Below are positions 1 through 8,572 of a stretch of DNA of 61,680 bases, in pieces. Location: positions 1-61,680 of the forward strand of contig JACQAG010000080.1 of the NCBI GenBank assembly GCA_016195085.1, read 5' to 3'. This stretch comes from Pseudomonadota bacterium. GTDB lineage: Bacteria > Pseudomonadota > Alphaproteobacteria > SHVZ01. The notes below the pieces were generated by a model. It had not been told where the DNA came from, did not search any database, and was given only the letters and a program-made list of their open reading frames with translations. How positions within the stretch are numbered: the first letter of the stretch is position 1; each line of letters starts with the position of its first letter. The translations under genes and the position numbers were made by a program.

Positions 1-26
1 AGACCCGCAAAGATGCTATCGAGGTG

Positions 27-102
27 GCGCATGCCCGGCTTCCCTTCTGAGTCTCGACAACCAGAAGGTACCCGGCAATCGCAGGGTTTGCCGGGCATGC
101 GC
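27..102. repeat. Stem-loop with 13-bp perfect arms
   Basis: The arms are GCGCATGCCCGGC at 27-39 and its exact complement at 90-102, with a 50-base loop. The form is that of an intergenic REP-like element. The stretch 1-336 holds no convincing gene, only this palindrome and the composite repeat that follows it. Confidence 0.6.
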
Positions 103-120
103 CTGCGACCAATCGACTCA

Positions 121-304
121 TTCCCCGGACACCCGTGCGCGATGCGGGAGAGGGGTCTATGGGCGAGCCTTTCGTAGCCCCTCTCCCGCACCGCGGGGTC
201 GGGACGGTCGGGGACGGGTCCTCCCGTCCCCGACGCCGCGCCGGGAGGATCCGGCGCGGCCGTCCCCGACGGTGCCGAGCGCGAGCGAGGCGGGTGAGGG
301 TCTG
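121..304. repeat. Composite palindromic repeat, left end of window
   Basis: It begins with TTCCCCGGACACCCGTGCG (121-139). Two hairpins follow: arms 143-155/178-190 (TGCGGGAGAGGGG and complement) and arms 207-218/223-234 (GTCGGGGACGGG and complement, 4-base loop). A further copy of CCGTCCCCGAC lies at 260-270. The element ends with GGGTGAGGGTCTG (292-304). The opening motif and the ending recur in inverted orientation at 61488-61559. The segment 271-304 recurs almost identically, inverted, at about 50266-50298. This is a multi-copy element of the genome. Confidence 0.7.
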
Positions 305-336
305 TTTACCGCGCATTTACGACTCGGGGAACTAGC

Positions 337-1506
337 GTGGCGGAGAGTTTCGATTTCGTCGTCGTCGGTGCCGGCATCTCCGGGGCCAGCACCGCCTATC
401 ATCTGAAGCGCCGCGGTGTGCCCAAGGTGTTGCTGATCGAGCGGGCGAGCCCGGCCTCGGGCGGCACCGGCAAGAGTGCGGCGATCGTGCGCCAGCACTA
501 TTCGAGCCCGATCCTGGTCAGGCTGGCGCGCGAAAGCATCGATCTCTTCAAGGCGATGCCGGAGGAGCTCGGACAGAGCGGCGGCTATGTCAATTCCGGC
601 TACTGCTTCCTCATCGCCGCCGACATGCTGGAGGGTGCCAGGCGCAACATCGCCATGCAGCGCACACTCGGCATCGATACCGTACTGGTCGAGGGGGCCG
701 GCTTTCCCCAGCATCTGCCGGAGCTCAATCCTGAAGGGGTGGCCGCGACGGTGTTCGAGACGCTCGGCGGCTATGCCGACCCGGTGAAGTCGACGGAAGC
801 CTATGTCGCCGGCTTCCAGCGCCTAGGCGGCAGCTTCCGTCCGCGCACGCCGGTGCGCTCGCTCCTCAGCGAAGGGCCCAGCATCACCGGCATCGTGACC
901 GACAAGGGGAAGATCGCCGCCGGCACGGTGGTGAATGCCGCCGGGCCCTGGGCGAAGCCGCTCGCCGCCAGCGCCGGGCTCGCGCTCGAGCTGCGCGCCG
1001 TGCTCGAGCAAGACACGGTCTGGCAGGTGCCGCCGGGCCGTCCGGTGCCGTCCGTCTCCATCTCCAACGGCGTCGATGCAACCTATCTTCGACCCTTGGG
1101 CGACCGCCGGTTCGTCATCGGCCGCGGCTTTCCCAAGGAATATGCCGACGTCGATCCCTACAACTATAAAGAGACGGGCGACGAGGCTTTCATTGCCGAC
1201 GTCCAGTCTCGCATCGAAAAGCGGTTCCCCGCCTTCGCCGGCATGCGGCTCATCGATGCCTATGGCGCGCTCTACGATGTGAGCCCCGACTGGTATCCCT
1301 TCGTCGGCACGCGCGCCGGGCTCGCAGGCTATGCCGATGCCTCGGGCGGCAGCGGCCATGGCTTCAAGATCGGCCCGGCCTTGGGACGGGGGCTCGCGAA
1401 CTGGCTGGTCGACGGCGATGCGCCCCAGGATTTCAAGGCGCTCAGCCACGACCGGCTGGCCTCGGGGCGGCTCTTCGTCGGCTCCTTCGGCGGCAATCGG
1501 GGCTAG
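337..1506 (+). CDS. FAD-dependent oxidoreductase, DAO family (sarcosine-oxidase-beta/glycine-oxidase-like)
   Basis: A 389-residue flavoenzyme of the D-amino-acid-oxidase fold, expected to oxidise an amine or amino acid in the cytoplasm. The N-terminus carries the ADP-binding GAGISG motif at residues 11-16 and the acidic Glu35 that would hold the FAD ribose. A GGTGKSAAIVR stretch follows, where sarcosine-oxidase-like proteins contact the flavin. The C-terminus has the GGSGHGFKIGPALG stretch typical of the family's second FAD contact. The start is GTG at 337 with only a weak ribosome site. It lies just upstream of a branched-chain-type ABC transporter, so the enzyme may act on what that system imports. 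No signal peptide is seen. The exact substrate cannot be told from sequence. Confidence 0.88.
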   Translation: MAESFDFVVVGAGISGASTAYHLKRRGVPKVLLIERASPASGGTGKSAAIVRQHYSSPILVRLARESIDLFKAMPEELGQSGGYVNSGYCFLIAADMLEGARRNIAMQRTLGIDTVLVEGAGFPQHLPELNPEGVAATVFETLGGYADPVKSTEAYVAGFQRLGGSFRPRTPVRSLLSEGPSITGIVTDKGKIAAGTVVNAAGPWAKPLAASAGLALELRAVLEQDTVWQVPPGRPVPSVSISNGVDATYLRPLGDRRFVIGRGFPKEYADVDPYNYKETGDEAFIADVQSRIEKRFPAFAGMRLIDAYGALYDVSPDWYPFVGTRAGLAGYADASGGSGHGFKIGPALGRGLANWLVDGDAPQDFKALSHDRLASGRLFVGSFGGNRG

Positions 1507-1558
1507 GAGTCGGTTGATCTGACCCAAGCGCTTTCTACCTCGCGGGCGAGCAAGCTGC

Positions 1559-1661
1559 GCCCCCACCCCAGCCCTCCCCCGTCTGACGGCGAGGGAGGGA
1601 GCAGGTGCGCATTCGACTCCCTCCCCCATGCGCAGCGTGGGGGAGGGCTGGGGTGGGGGCA
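1559..1661. repeat. Intergenic double-hairpin repeat, family 1
   Basis: Outer arms GCCCCCACCCC and GGGGTGGGGGC enclose two inner hairpins (CCCTCCCCC...GAGGGAGGG and CTCCCTCCCCC...GGGGGAGGG) joined by a spacer of about 25 bases. Copies with the same plan lie at 3711, 29329, 42847, 46379 and 57436, with a single-hairpin version at 24521. Confidence 0.85.
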
Positions 1662-1706
1662 CCGTGCGGCGTCGGTCTCCGTTTGCGCAGCCGAGTTACG
1701 AGCTTC

Positions 1707-2414
1707 ATGAGCCTGCTCGCGGTCGATGGTGTCGTTGCCGGCTATGGGCCGCATGACGAGATCTTGAAGGGCGTGGCGATCCACGCGGAGGCCGGCGAGA
1801 TGGTGGCGCTCGTCGGCCCGAACGGTGCCGGCAAGTCGACCCTCCTCAAGACCATCGCCGGCCTGTTGAAGCCGCGCCAGGGCTCTGTGCGCTTCAAGGA
1901 CGAGGACTTGCAGGCGCTGCGTCCACGCGAGATCAGCGCCCGGGGCATCGCCTTCGTGCCCCAGGAGGCCAACGTGTTCGCCTCCTTGAGCGTGAACGAG
2001 AATCTGGAGATGGGCGGCTATCTCGAGCCGGGCCAGGTCAAGCGACGCATGGCCGAGGTCTACGAACGGGTGCCGGAGCTGGCCGCCAAGAAAGTCAGCG
2101 CTGCCCGCACGCTATCCGGCGGGCAGCGGCAAATGCTTGCCATGGGGATGGCGCTCATGGTCGCGCCGACCTTGTTGCTGCTGGATGAGCCCTCGGCCGG
2201 GTTGTCGCCGATCGCAGCGGAGAAACTGTTTGATACCATCAAATCCATACACCAAGATGGCATGACCATCGTCATGGTCGAGCAGAACGCGCTCGAAGCG
2301 CTGGCGATCTCGGACCGCGCCTACATCCTGGTCGATGGCCGCAACAATCGCGACGGCCCGGCCAAGACCCTGGCGGCGGATCCGGAGATAAGACGGGTCT
2401 TCCTGGGCGGCTGA
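1707..2414 (+). CDS. livF: Branched-chain amino-acid-type ABC transporter ATPase (LivF-like)
   Basis: A 235-residue cytoplasmic ATPase. It has Walker A GPNGAGKST at residues 37-45, signature LSGGQ at 136-140, Walker B LLLLDEP near 155-161, and a switch His replaced by Gln in VEQNALEAL, as is usual in LivF. Length and sequence fit LivF rather than the longer LivG. The reading frame is open upstream to 1605, but those codons come from the preceding repeat, so ATG 1707 is taken as the start. The substrate-binding protein and both permeases follow. The partner ATPase LivG is not in this cluster, so the transporter either uses a LivG encoded elsewhere or runs on a LivF homodimer. Confidence 0.9.
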   Translation: MSLLAVDGVVAGYGPHDEILKGVAIHAEAGEMVALVGPNGAGKSTLLKTIAGLLKPRQGSVRFKDEDLQALRPREISARGIAFVPQEANVFASLSVNENLEMGGYLEPGQVKRRMAEVYERVPELAAKKVSAARTLSGGQRQMLAMGMALMVAPTLLLLDEPSAGLSPIAAEKLFDTIKSIHQDGMTIVMVEQNALEALAISDRAYILVDGRNNRDGPAKTLAADPEIRRVFLGG

Positions 2415-2466
2415 CGCGGTCCGGGAGATGCCCAATAAGCTGCCGATCGAACAGGGGAACCAGATC

Positions 2467-3669
2467 ATGAAATCCAGGCTTCAGACCACCCGTCGCACGC
2501 TTCTCCAGGGTGCTGCCGCACTCGGCGCCGGCGTCGCCTTCCTGCCCCGTGGCCTCCGCGCGCAGGCGAGCGGGCCCATCCGCATCGCCGGGCTGGTGCC
2601 CTTGACCGGCGGCGGCGGCGCCTTCGGCCCGAATATGAGCCTCTCGCAGAAGACGGTGGTGGACGAGGTGAATGCCGCCGGCGGCCTCTTAGGACGCAAG
2701 GTCGAGCTCATCACCGAGGACGACCAGACCAACCCCGAAGCCGGCGTGCGCGCCGCGCGCAAGCTCATCGACGTCGACAAGGTCTCGGCGATCATGAGCG
2801 TCTGGGCATCGGCGGTCGGCACCGCGGTCTTGCCGCTCTGCTGGGAGAACAAGGTGATGATGCTGGCGATCTCGGCGGCCGATACCATCGCCGAGCTGCC
2901 GCACCAGGGCTATTTCGTGCGCACCCAGCCGCACACAGCACTCCAGGGCGAGCAGTTCGCCAAGTTCGCCATCGATACCGGCACCAAGCATCTCTACGTG
3001 ATGATGCCGCAGACGCCGTTCACCGAGACGGTGATCAAGGGCATCACCCAGATCTGCCAGTCGAAGAACATCAAGGTCACCTCGATGATCTACGACGCGA
3101 AGAAGACCTCGCTTCGCTCCGAGGTCGACGAGATGATGCGGACGACACCCGACACGCTGATGATCGGCGGCTATCAGCCCGACGACATCGTGCTGGCGAA
3201 GGACGTCTTCCGCGCCAACTACAAGGGCCGCGTGGTCGGCTTCGCCTATGGCATGACCCCGCAATTCGTCGAAGGTGCCGGCGCCGAGGTGACGGAGGGC
3301 ATGTATACGATCGAGCCGATTCCGGCCGCCGGTTCGACCGCCTATGGCCGCTTGCAGAAGCTCCTGAAGAAGGACGCGCTCGACACCTACACCTGCCAGG
3401 GCTACGACCACGCCAACCTGGCGCTCCTGGCGATCGCCCAGGCCAAGGAGGCGAGCGGCACCGCCATCCGCGACAACATCCGCAAGATCGGCGACCCCGC
3501 CGGCGTCAAGGTCGACAACGCCGTCGACGGCATCAAGCTCCTGGCCGAAGGCAAGAAGATCAACTACGAGGGCGCGTCGGGGCCCTGCAAATTCACCGAT
3601 ATCGGCAACATCCGCGAAGTCGTGTTCCGCTTGAATCAGATCAAGGCCGGCAAGATCCTGCCCGCCTAG
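2467..3669 (+). CDS. Branched-chain-type ABC transporter substrate-binding protein
   Basis: A 400-residue periplasmic binding protein of the Leu/Ile/Val (peripla_BP_6) family. The N-terminus TTRRTLLQGAAALGAG is a twin-arginine-like signal followed by an LRAQA cleavage region, so Tat export is likely. The mature part starts with IRIAGLVPLTGGGG and contains the family's EDDQTNPEAGVRAARKLI region. Start ATG 2467 is chosen because AGGGGAAC lies just upstream; an earlier in-frame ATG (2428) has no good ribosome site and would bury the signal. The ligand is unknown. The neighbouring DAO oxidoreductase suggests an amino acid or amine. Confidence 0.9.
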   Translation: MKSRLQTTRRTLLQGAAALGAGVAFLPRGLRAQASGPIRIAGLVPLTGGGGAFGPNMSLSQKTVVDEVNAAGGLLGRKVELITEDDQTNPEAGVRAARKLIDVDKVSAIMSVWASAVGTAVLPLCWENKVMMLAISAADTIAELPHQGYFVRTQPHTALQGEQFAKFAIDTGTKHLYVMMPQTPFTETVIKGITQICQSKNIKVTSMIYDAKKTSLRSEVDEMMRTTPDTLMIGGYQPDDIVLAKDVFRANYKGRVVGFAYGMTPQFVEGAGAEVTEGMYTIEPIPAAGSTAYGRLQKLLKKDALDTYTCQGYDHANLALLAIAQAKEASGTAIRDNIRKIGDPAGVKVDNAVDGIKLLAEGKKINYEGASGPCKFTDIGNIREVVFRLNQIKAGKILPA

Positions 3670-3710
3670 GCCCGAGCCGATCCTGCCGGCTTTCGTCGAT
3701 GCCAAAGAAG

Positions 3711-3815
3711 GCCCCCACCCCAGCCCTCCCCCGCCGATGACGGCGAGGGAGGGAGCGAGACGCGCCTCTTCACTCCCTCCCTCGCCAAAGGCGGGGGAGG
3801 GTCGGGGTGGGGGCA
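3711..3815. repeat. Intergenic double-hairpin repeat, family 1
   Basis: Same plan as the copy at 1559: GCCCCCACCCC, two facing C-rich/G-rich hairpins, then GGGGTGGGGGCA. It sits between the binding-protein gene and livH, inside an apparent operon, so it may act as an mRNA hairpin that lowers downstream expression. Confidence 0.85.
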
Positions 3816-3849
3816 CTACCGTAGCCTCCGATACCCGGTCCTAGCCGCC

Positions 3850-4716
3850 TTGTCAGCGCAGGTTCTGCAGCTCATCGTCAACGGCGTGGTGGCGGGCACC
3901 ATCCTGGCGGTGCCCGCCATAGGCCTCTCCACCATCTTCGCCGTGCTGCGCTTCGCCAATTTCGCGCTTGCCGGCCATATGGCGATCGGCGCGTTCGCCG
4001 GCTATGTCGCCAATGCCTGGCTCGGGCTCCCGGCTTATGTGGCGATCCTGGCGGCCTTCGCCGCCGCCGGCATCGTCGGCATCGTCTCCGACCATTTCGG
4101 GCTTCGCCCCTTGCGCAACTACGGGGCGCTGACCTTGGCGATCGCCTCCATCGCGCTCAATCTCGTGCTCGAGAACGTGCTGCGCTTCGGCTTCGGCAAT
4201 CGGCCGCGCGATTATGCCATCAAGCTGGTGCGCGACTGGACCTTCGGTCCCATCCGCATCGGCCCGCAGCAGCTGGAGAATTTGGCGATCGCGGTCGCCG
4301 CCATGGCGCTCATCTTCCTCTTCCTGGCGCTCACCACCACCGGCAAGGCCATGCGCGCGGTCGCCGACAACCCGATTTTGGCCGACATCAAGGGCATCGA
4401 TCCCGACCGCATGGCGCGCTTCGCCAACTTCATCGGCATGGGCCTGGGCGGCGTCGGCGGCATGCTCGTCGGCCTCGACACCTCGGTCGATCCCTTGGTC
4501 GGCTTCCGCGCCCTTCTCTCGGTGTTCGCCGCCGCGGTCGTCGGCGGCCTCGGCAGCATTCCCGGGGCGGCGATCGGCGGGCTCTTTATCGGCCTGGCGG
4601 AGGAGCTGTCGCTCTTGGCGCTGCCGGCCAGCTACAAGACCGCGGTCGGCTTTCTGGCGATCCTCATCATGCTCACGCTGCGCCCGCGCGGCATCCTGGG
4701 CGAGCGCGGCCTATGA
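3850..4716 (+). CDS. livH: Branched-chain-type ABC transporter permease (LivH-like)
   Basis: A 288-residue inner-membrane permease with about eight hydrophobic segments. The N-terminal LIVNGVVAGTILAVPAIGLS and the RFANFALAGHMAIGAF stretch are typical of LivH. The C-terminal GGLGSIPGAAIGGLFIGLAE is the conserved loop that couples to the ATPase. The start is TTG at 3850 with a weak ribosome site, so expression may depend on readthrough from upstream genes. Its stop overlaps the livM start by four bases, showing translational coupling. Confidence 0.9.
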   Translation: MSAQVLQLIVNGVVAGTILAVPAIGLSTIFAVLRFANFALAGHMAIGAFAGYVANAWLGLPAYVAILAAFAAAGIVGIVSDHFGLRPLRNYGALTLAIASIALNLVLENVLRFGFGNRPRDYAIKLVRDWTFGPIRIGPQQLENLAIAVAAMALIFLFLALTTTGKAMRAVADNPILADIKGIDPDRMARFANFIGMGLGGVGGMLVGLDTSVDPLVGFRALLSVFAAAVVGGLGSIPGAAIGGLFIGLAEELSLLALPASYKTAVGFLAILIMLTLRPRGILGERGL

Positions 4717-5627
4717 CCAGCTATCTCGTCGCCATGGCCACCTTCGGGACCATCTATGCGCTCCTGGCACTGTCGCTCAACGTCATGTGGGGCATGACCG
4801 GTATGGTCAATCTCGGGTTGACCGGCTTCTTCGCCGTCGGCGCCTATGCCTCCGCCTTGCTGACCGTGCGCCTCGGCATGCCGGTCGCCGTCGGCTTCCT
4901 TGCCTCGATGGCGGTCGCCTCATGCGTGGCGGCGGTCACCACCTTCGGCCTCATGCGGCTCCGCGACGACTATCTCGCCATCGTCACCCTCGGCTTCGCC
5001 GAGGTGGTGCGCATCGCCGGCGAGAACGAGATCTGGCTCACCAACGGCACCGACGGCATCTCGCGGATCCCGCAGCCGCTCAAATCCACCCTCGGCCCGG
5101 ACTTCAACACGTTCTATCTGGGCTTGGCGCTCCTGGTGCTGGCCATCGTCTTCTTCCTCCTGGAGCGGCTGCGGCTCTCGCCCTTCGGCCGCGTGCTCCG
5201 CGCCATCCGCGAGGATGCGCAAATGGCCGCGGTCGCCGGCAAGAACGTGCTTCTCTTCAAGGTCTGGGCGTTCGCGATCGGCGGGCTCATCGCCGGGCTC
5301 GCCGGCGCGCTCTACGGGCACTACACCAGCTACATCGTCCCGGAGCTGTTCCAGCCGCTCTTGACCATCTACATCTTCCTGGCGCTGACGGCCGGCGGCC
5401 GCGGCAACAATTGGGGCGCGGCGATCGGCGCCTATGTCGTGGTCTTCTTCCTGGAATCGACCCGGTTCCTGACCGGCATCCTGCCCGGCATATCGGTCGT
5501 GCAGATCGCCGCCATGCGCGAGCTCCTGGTGGGCCTCGGGCTACTTCTGGTCCTGCATGTCCGCCCCTACGGGCTCATGCCGGAGCGGCTGCCGCGGCTG
5601 GAGGCGCCGCGCGCTCCGAGGAGCTAG
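4713..5627 (+). CDS. livM: Branched-chain-type ABC transporter permease (LivM-like)
   Basis: A 304-residue inner-membrane permease that would pair with the preceding LivH-like protein. It has the family's NVMWGMTGMVNLGLTGFFAV segment near the N-terminus, the LRDDYLAIVTLGFAEVVRI segment in the middle and a coupling segment with TAGGRGNNWGAAIGAYVVV near the C-terminus. Start ATG 4713 overlaps the livH stop (ATGA). The protein is shorter than E. coli LivM, as is common in alphaproteobacteria, which lack the extra N-terminal helices. It is the last gene of the liv cluster; 216 bases without a gene follow. Confidence 0.9.
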   Translation: MTSYLVAMATFGTIYALLALSLNVMWGMTGMVNLGLTGFFAVGAYASALLTVRLGMPVAVGFLASMAVASCVAAVTTFGLMRLRDDYLAIVTLGFAEVVRIAGENEIWLTNGTDGISRIPQPLKSTLGPDFNTFYLGLALLVLAIVFFLLERLRLSPFGRVLRAIREDAQMAAVAGKNVLLFKVWAFAIGGLIAGLAGALYGHYTSYIVPELFQPLLTIYIFLALTAGGRGNNWGAAIGAYVVVFFLESTRFLTGILPGISVVQIAAMRELLVGLGLLLVLHVRPYGLMPERLPRLEAPRAPRS

Positions 5628-5843
5628 AGCCTCGTCACCCTAACCTTGGGCAGAGATCACGCGCGCTGCCTATTTGGTCATCGCCCGGCGATCCGCGGCC
5701 CCGCGGGCAAGCGGGAAAAAGCGCGGATGGGATTGTGGCATGAGGCGTGCACCCCCTTGTAAGGCGGCGGGCAAGGCAGCTACGTTTGTCGTAAAGGAAA
5801 CTCGGTCGCGACAGGCGACGGCTCTTCACCCTAGGAGTGCATC

Positions 5844-7430
5844 ATGAAGCTCGGAAGCCATTGGCGGATTCGATTGCTCTTGGCCTCGGCGGCGGCGACC
5901 GCGCTCGTGGCCGGCGATGCCTCGGCGCAGCAATTCGCCTGCCCGAAGAAGGGCGGCGAAATCGTCTTCGCCCAGGAAGCCAAGGTCAACAGCCTGGACC
6001 AGCACACCTCGTCCACGATCTCGACGCGCAACGTCGCCATGAACATGTTCGAGTCCTTGATGACCCGCGACGAGAACTTCAATCCGATGCCCGAGCTGGC
6101 GGCCTCGGTCGAAGAGAGCAAAGACGGCATGACCTACGTCTTCAAGCTCAGGGACGGCATCAAGTTCCACAACGGCAAGCCGATGACCACCGCCGACGTG
6201 GTGGCGACCTTCGACCGTTATAAGAAGGTCGGTATCGATCGCGGGATTTTGGACGTGGTCGAGAGCTGGGAGGCGAAGGATGCCTCGACCTTCATCCTCC
6301 ACATGAAGGTGGCGCAGCCGACCTTCCTGGAGAATTTCAGCTCCTTCAGCATTCCGATCGTCATCGTGCCGGCGGAGAACGCCAAGGCCGAGCCGATGCA
6401 ATTGGCGACCGTCGGCACCGGACCGTTCCAGTTCGTCGAGTTCGTCGCCGATAGCCACGTCAAGATGAAGCGCTATGACGGCTACAATGCGGACACCCGC
6501 TACAAGGAGATCGACGGCTTCGGCGGCTACAAGCAGGCCTGCGTCGACAGCGTCAATTTCCGCATCGTGACCGAGCCCGGTGCCCGCGTCGCCGGGCTGG
6601 AGACCGGCGAGCTGCATGGCGCCGAGGACGTGCCGACTAAGTCCCAGGAGCGCTTGAAGCAGAACAAGGACATCGTGCTGAAGCCGCTCAAGAACTTCTG
6701 GATCCAGATCGCGACACCGAACGTGTCCATTCCGCCCACGGACAATCTCAAATTCCGCCAGGCGGTGCAGGCTGCAATGGACATGGACGAAGTCATGGAG
6801 GCGGCAACCGACGGCGCCTATCAGCTCAACATCGGCTTCCAATATCCAGGACAGAATTTCTACACCGAAGCCGGCAAGGAGACCTACAACCAGAAGAATG
6901 CCGCGAAGGCGAAGACGCTGCTCGCCGAGAGCGGCTACAAGGGCGAGGAGATGATCCTCTTGACCAACCGCGACTACACCAACATGTACAACGCGGCCTT
7001 GGTCATGTCCGAGCAGCTGAAGGCCGTCGGCATCAACGCCAAGCTCCTGGTCATCGACTGGCCGGCCTCGGTGCAGATGCAGCAGAACACCAACACCGGC
7101 TGGAACTGGTTCTTCACCGGCTACGGCACCAACACGGCCTTGGGCGGTGTGGCGGCCTTGCGCTTCCATGCGCCGCCGTTCAACACCTACAAACCGAAGA
7201 CGCCGGAAGACGCCGACAAGGAGTTCATTGCCGCGTTCCGCGCCATCGAGAATGGCAAGACGCTGGACGAGCGCAAGGCTGCCTTCGCCAAGGCGCAGGC
7301 ACGCGTCCTGGACCAGGTTCTGGCGCTGCCCTTCGGCTCCTTGACCAAGGTCCAGGCCGTGCGCGCCAATGTGCAGAACTTCAAGCCGTTCCGCATCCCG
7401 CGCATGTCGAACGTGTACTTCTCGGGCTGA
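5844..7430 (+). CDS. ABC transporter substrate-binding protein, family 5 (peptide/nickel type)
   Basis: A 528-residue periplasmic binding protein of the DppA/OppA (SBP_bac_5) family. It has a Sec signal (basic start, hydrophobic core, cleavage after ASA near residue 29) and the family signature around NMFESLMTRDENFNPMPELA. The segment YVFKLRDGIKFHNGKPMTTA is highly typical of this family. Start ATG 5844 is fixed by TAGGAG about nine bases upstream. Family 5 proteins bind peptides but also sugars, opines and heterocycles. The amidohydrolase at the end of this operon suggests a nitrogen-containing ligand. Confidence 0.92.
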   Translation: MKLGSHWRIRLLLASAAATALVAGDASAQQFACPKKGGEIVFAQEAKVNSLDQHTSSTISTRNVAMNMFESLMTRDENFNPMPELAASVEESKDGMTYVFKLRDGIKFHNGKPMTTADVVATFDRYKKVGIDRGILDVVESWEAKDASTFILHMKVAQPTFLENFSSFSIPIVIVPAENAKAEPMQLATVGTGPFQFVEFVADSHVKMKRYDGYNADTRYKEIDGFGGYKQACVDSVNFRIVTEPGARVAGLETGELHGAEDVPTKSQERLKQNKDIVLKPLKNFWIQIATPNVSIPPTDNLKFRQAVQAAMDMDEVMEAATDGAYQLNIGFQYPGQNFYTEAGKETYNQKNAAKAKTLLAESGYKGEEMILLTNRDYTNMYNAALVMSEQLKAVGINAKLLVIDWPASVQMQQNTNTGWNWFFTGYGTNTALGGVAALRFHAPPFNTYKPKTPEDADKEFIAAFRAIENGKTLDERKAAFAKAQARVLDQVLALPFGSLTKVQAVRANVQNFKPFRIPRMSNVYFSG

Positions 7431-7470
7431 GGCAACGCTTGGCGACGCAGTGCCGGACCGGATGAAGCTA

Positions 7471-7570
7471 CCCCCCTCCCTATCCCTCCCCCGCAAGGGG
7501 GGAGGGGAAACAAGCTGCGGTGTTGGTCTGGCCTCCTCCCCCTTGAGGGGGGAGGGGTGGGGAGGGGGTG
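7471..7570. repeat. Intergenic double-hairpin repeat, variant of family 1
   Basis: CCCCCCTCCCTATCCCTCCC at 7471 leads into two hairpins (CCTCCCCC...GGGGGGAGGGG and a second copy) and ends GGGGTGGGGAGGGGG. It has the same two-hairpin plan as family 1 but a different core. It separates the binding-protein gene from its permeases. Confidence 0.7.
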
Positions 7571-7615
7571 ACGCATGCGAGTTCGCAGGTTCGTCGCGAT
7601 GACCGAGGAAGGCGC

Positions 7616-8560
7616 ATGGGTCGCTACATCCTCAATCGGCTGATCCAGGCGATCCCCGTCATCTTCTTGGTGAGCCTGATCTCATTCTGCATCATGCAGC
7701 TCGTGCCGGGCGATCCGGCGATCCTGATCGCCGGACCCAGCGCCACGCCGGCCGAGCTCGACAATGTCAGGCGCAATCTCGGCCTGGATCAGCCCTTCTA
7801 CGTCCAGCTGACGCGCTACTACACGAACCTCCTGCAGGGCGATCTCGGCCGGTCGCTCTTCCTCGGCAAGCCGGTCTTGGATGCGACGATCGAGCGCCTG
7901 CCGGTTTCCATGTCGATTGCACTTTACTCAATGGTGCTGACCTTGTTGCTCGGGCTGTTGAGCGGTCTGGTTGCGGCCATGCGCCAGAATACCTGGGTGG
8001 ACCAGGCAGTGATGCTGTTCGCGCTGCTCGGCGTCTCGATGCCGAATTTCTGGCTCGGCCTGATGATGATCGTGCTGCTGGGCGTGCATTGGGGTTGGCT
8101 GCCGACCGGCGGTTACATTCCCTATACGACCAGCTTCTACGGCTGGCTCGCCACCACCACCATGCCCGCGGTCTCGCTCGCCATGCTGAACACCGGGTTG
8201 CTGGCCCGCATCACCCGCTCGACCATGCTGGAGGTGCTGCGCCAGGACTATATCCGCACCGCCAAGGCCAAGGGCCTGCCGGGATGGATGATCATCGGCA
8301 AGCACGCCTTGAAGAACGTGATGATCCCGGTGATGACCGTCATCGGCATCATCTTCAGCCTGCTTCTGTCCGGCTCGCTGGTGATCGAGTCGATCTTCTC
8401 GGTGCCGGGCATCGGCTCGCTCTTGGGCTCCGCCATCCTCCGGCGCGACTATCCGATGATCCAGGGCGGACTGCTGTTCGTGGCCACCTCGCTCATGCTG
8501 CTCAACATCACGGTCGACATCCTCTATGCCTATTTCGATCCCCGCGTTCGCTATGACTGA
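7616..8560 (+). CDS. Dipeptide-type ABC transporter permease (DppB/GsiC-like)
   Basis: A 314-residue inner-membrane permease with the DppB-type N-terminus MGRYILNRLIQAIPVIFLVS, a periplasmic loop containing LGLDQPFYVQLTRYYTNLLQGDLG, and six hydrophobic segments. The coupling loop DYIRTAKAKGLPGWMIIGKH is the conserved EAA motif of this family. Start ATG 7616 has GAGGAAGG just upstream; an earlier ATG would draw its codons from the repeat. The DppC-like permease begins 12 bases after its stop. Confidence 0.92.
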   Translation: MGRYILNRLIQAIPVIFLVSLISFCIMQLVPGDPAILIAGPSATPAELDNVRRNLGLDQPFYVQLTRYYTNLLQGDLGRSLFLGKPVLDATIERLPVSMSIALYSMVLTLLLGLLSGLVAAMRQNTWVDQAVMLFALLGVSMPNFWLGLMMIVLLGVHWGWLPTGGYIPYTTSFYGWLATTTMPAVSLAMLNTGLLARITRSTMLEVLRQDYIRTAKAKGLPGWMIIGKHALKNVMIPVMTVIGIIFSLLLSGSLVIESIFSVPGIGSLLGSAILRRDYPMIQGGLLFVATSLMLLNITVDILYAYFDPRVRYD

Positions 8561-8572
8561 ACGGGCCCTGCC

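Noticed and set aside
1-177. An open frame from the window start on the plus strand
   Set aside because: It runs through a palindrome and the composite repeat and gives no recognisable protein. It is better explained as repeat sequence.
1605-1706. N-terminal extension of the LivF-like protein
   Set aside because: These codons come from the family 1 repeat; ATPases of this family start at the MSLLAVDG position.
5628-5843. A sigma-70 promoter before the family 5 binding-protein gene
   Set aside because: TTGTAA at about 5756 has no acceptable -10 box at the right distance, so the assignment was too weak to list.
5826-7496. A 556-codon open frame on the minus strand across the family 5 binding-protein gene
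   Set aside because: It is the complement of a clearly coding gene in high-GC DNA; the translation is Arg/His/Gly/Asp-rich and matches no family. Similar long antisense frames at 27662-29485, 42936-45644, 52382-54151 and 54081-55481 were rejected for the same reason.
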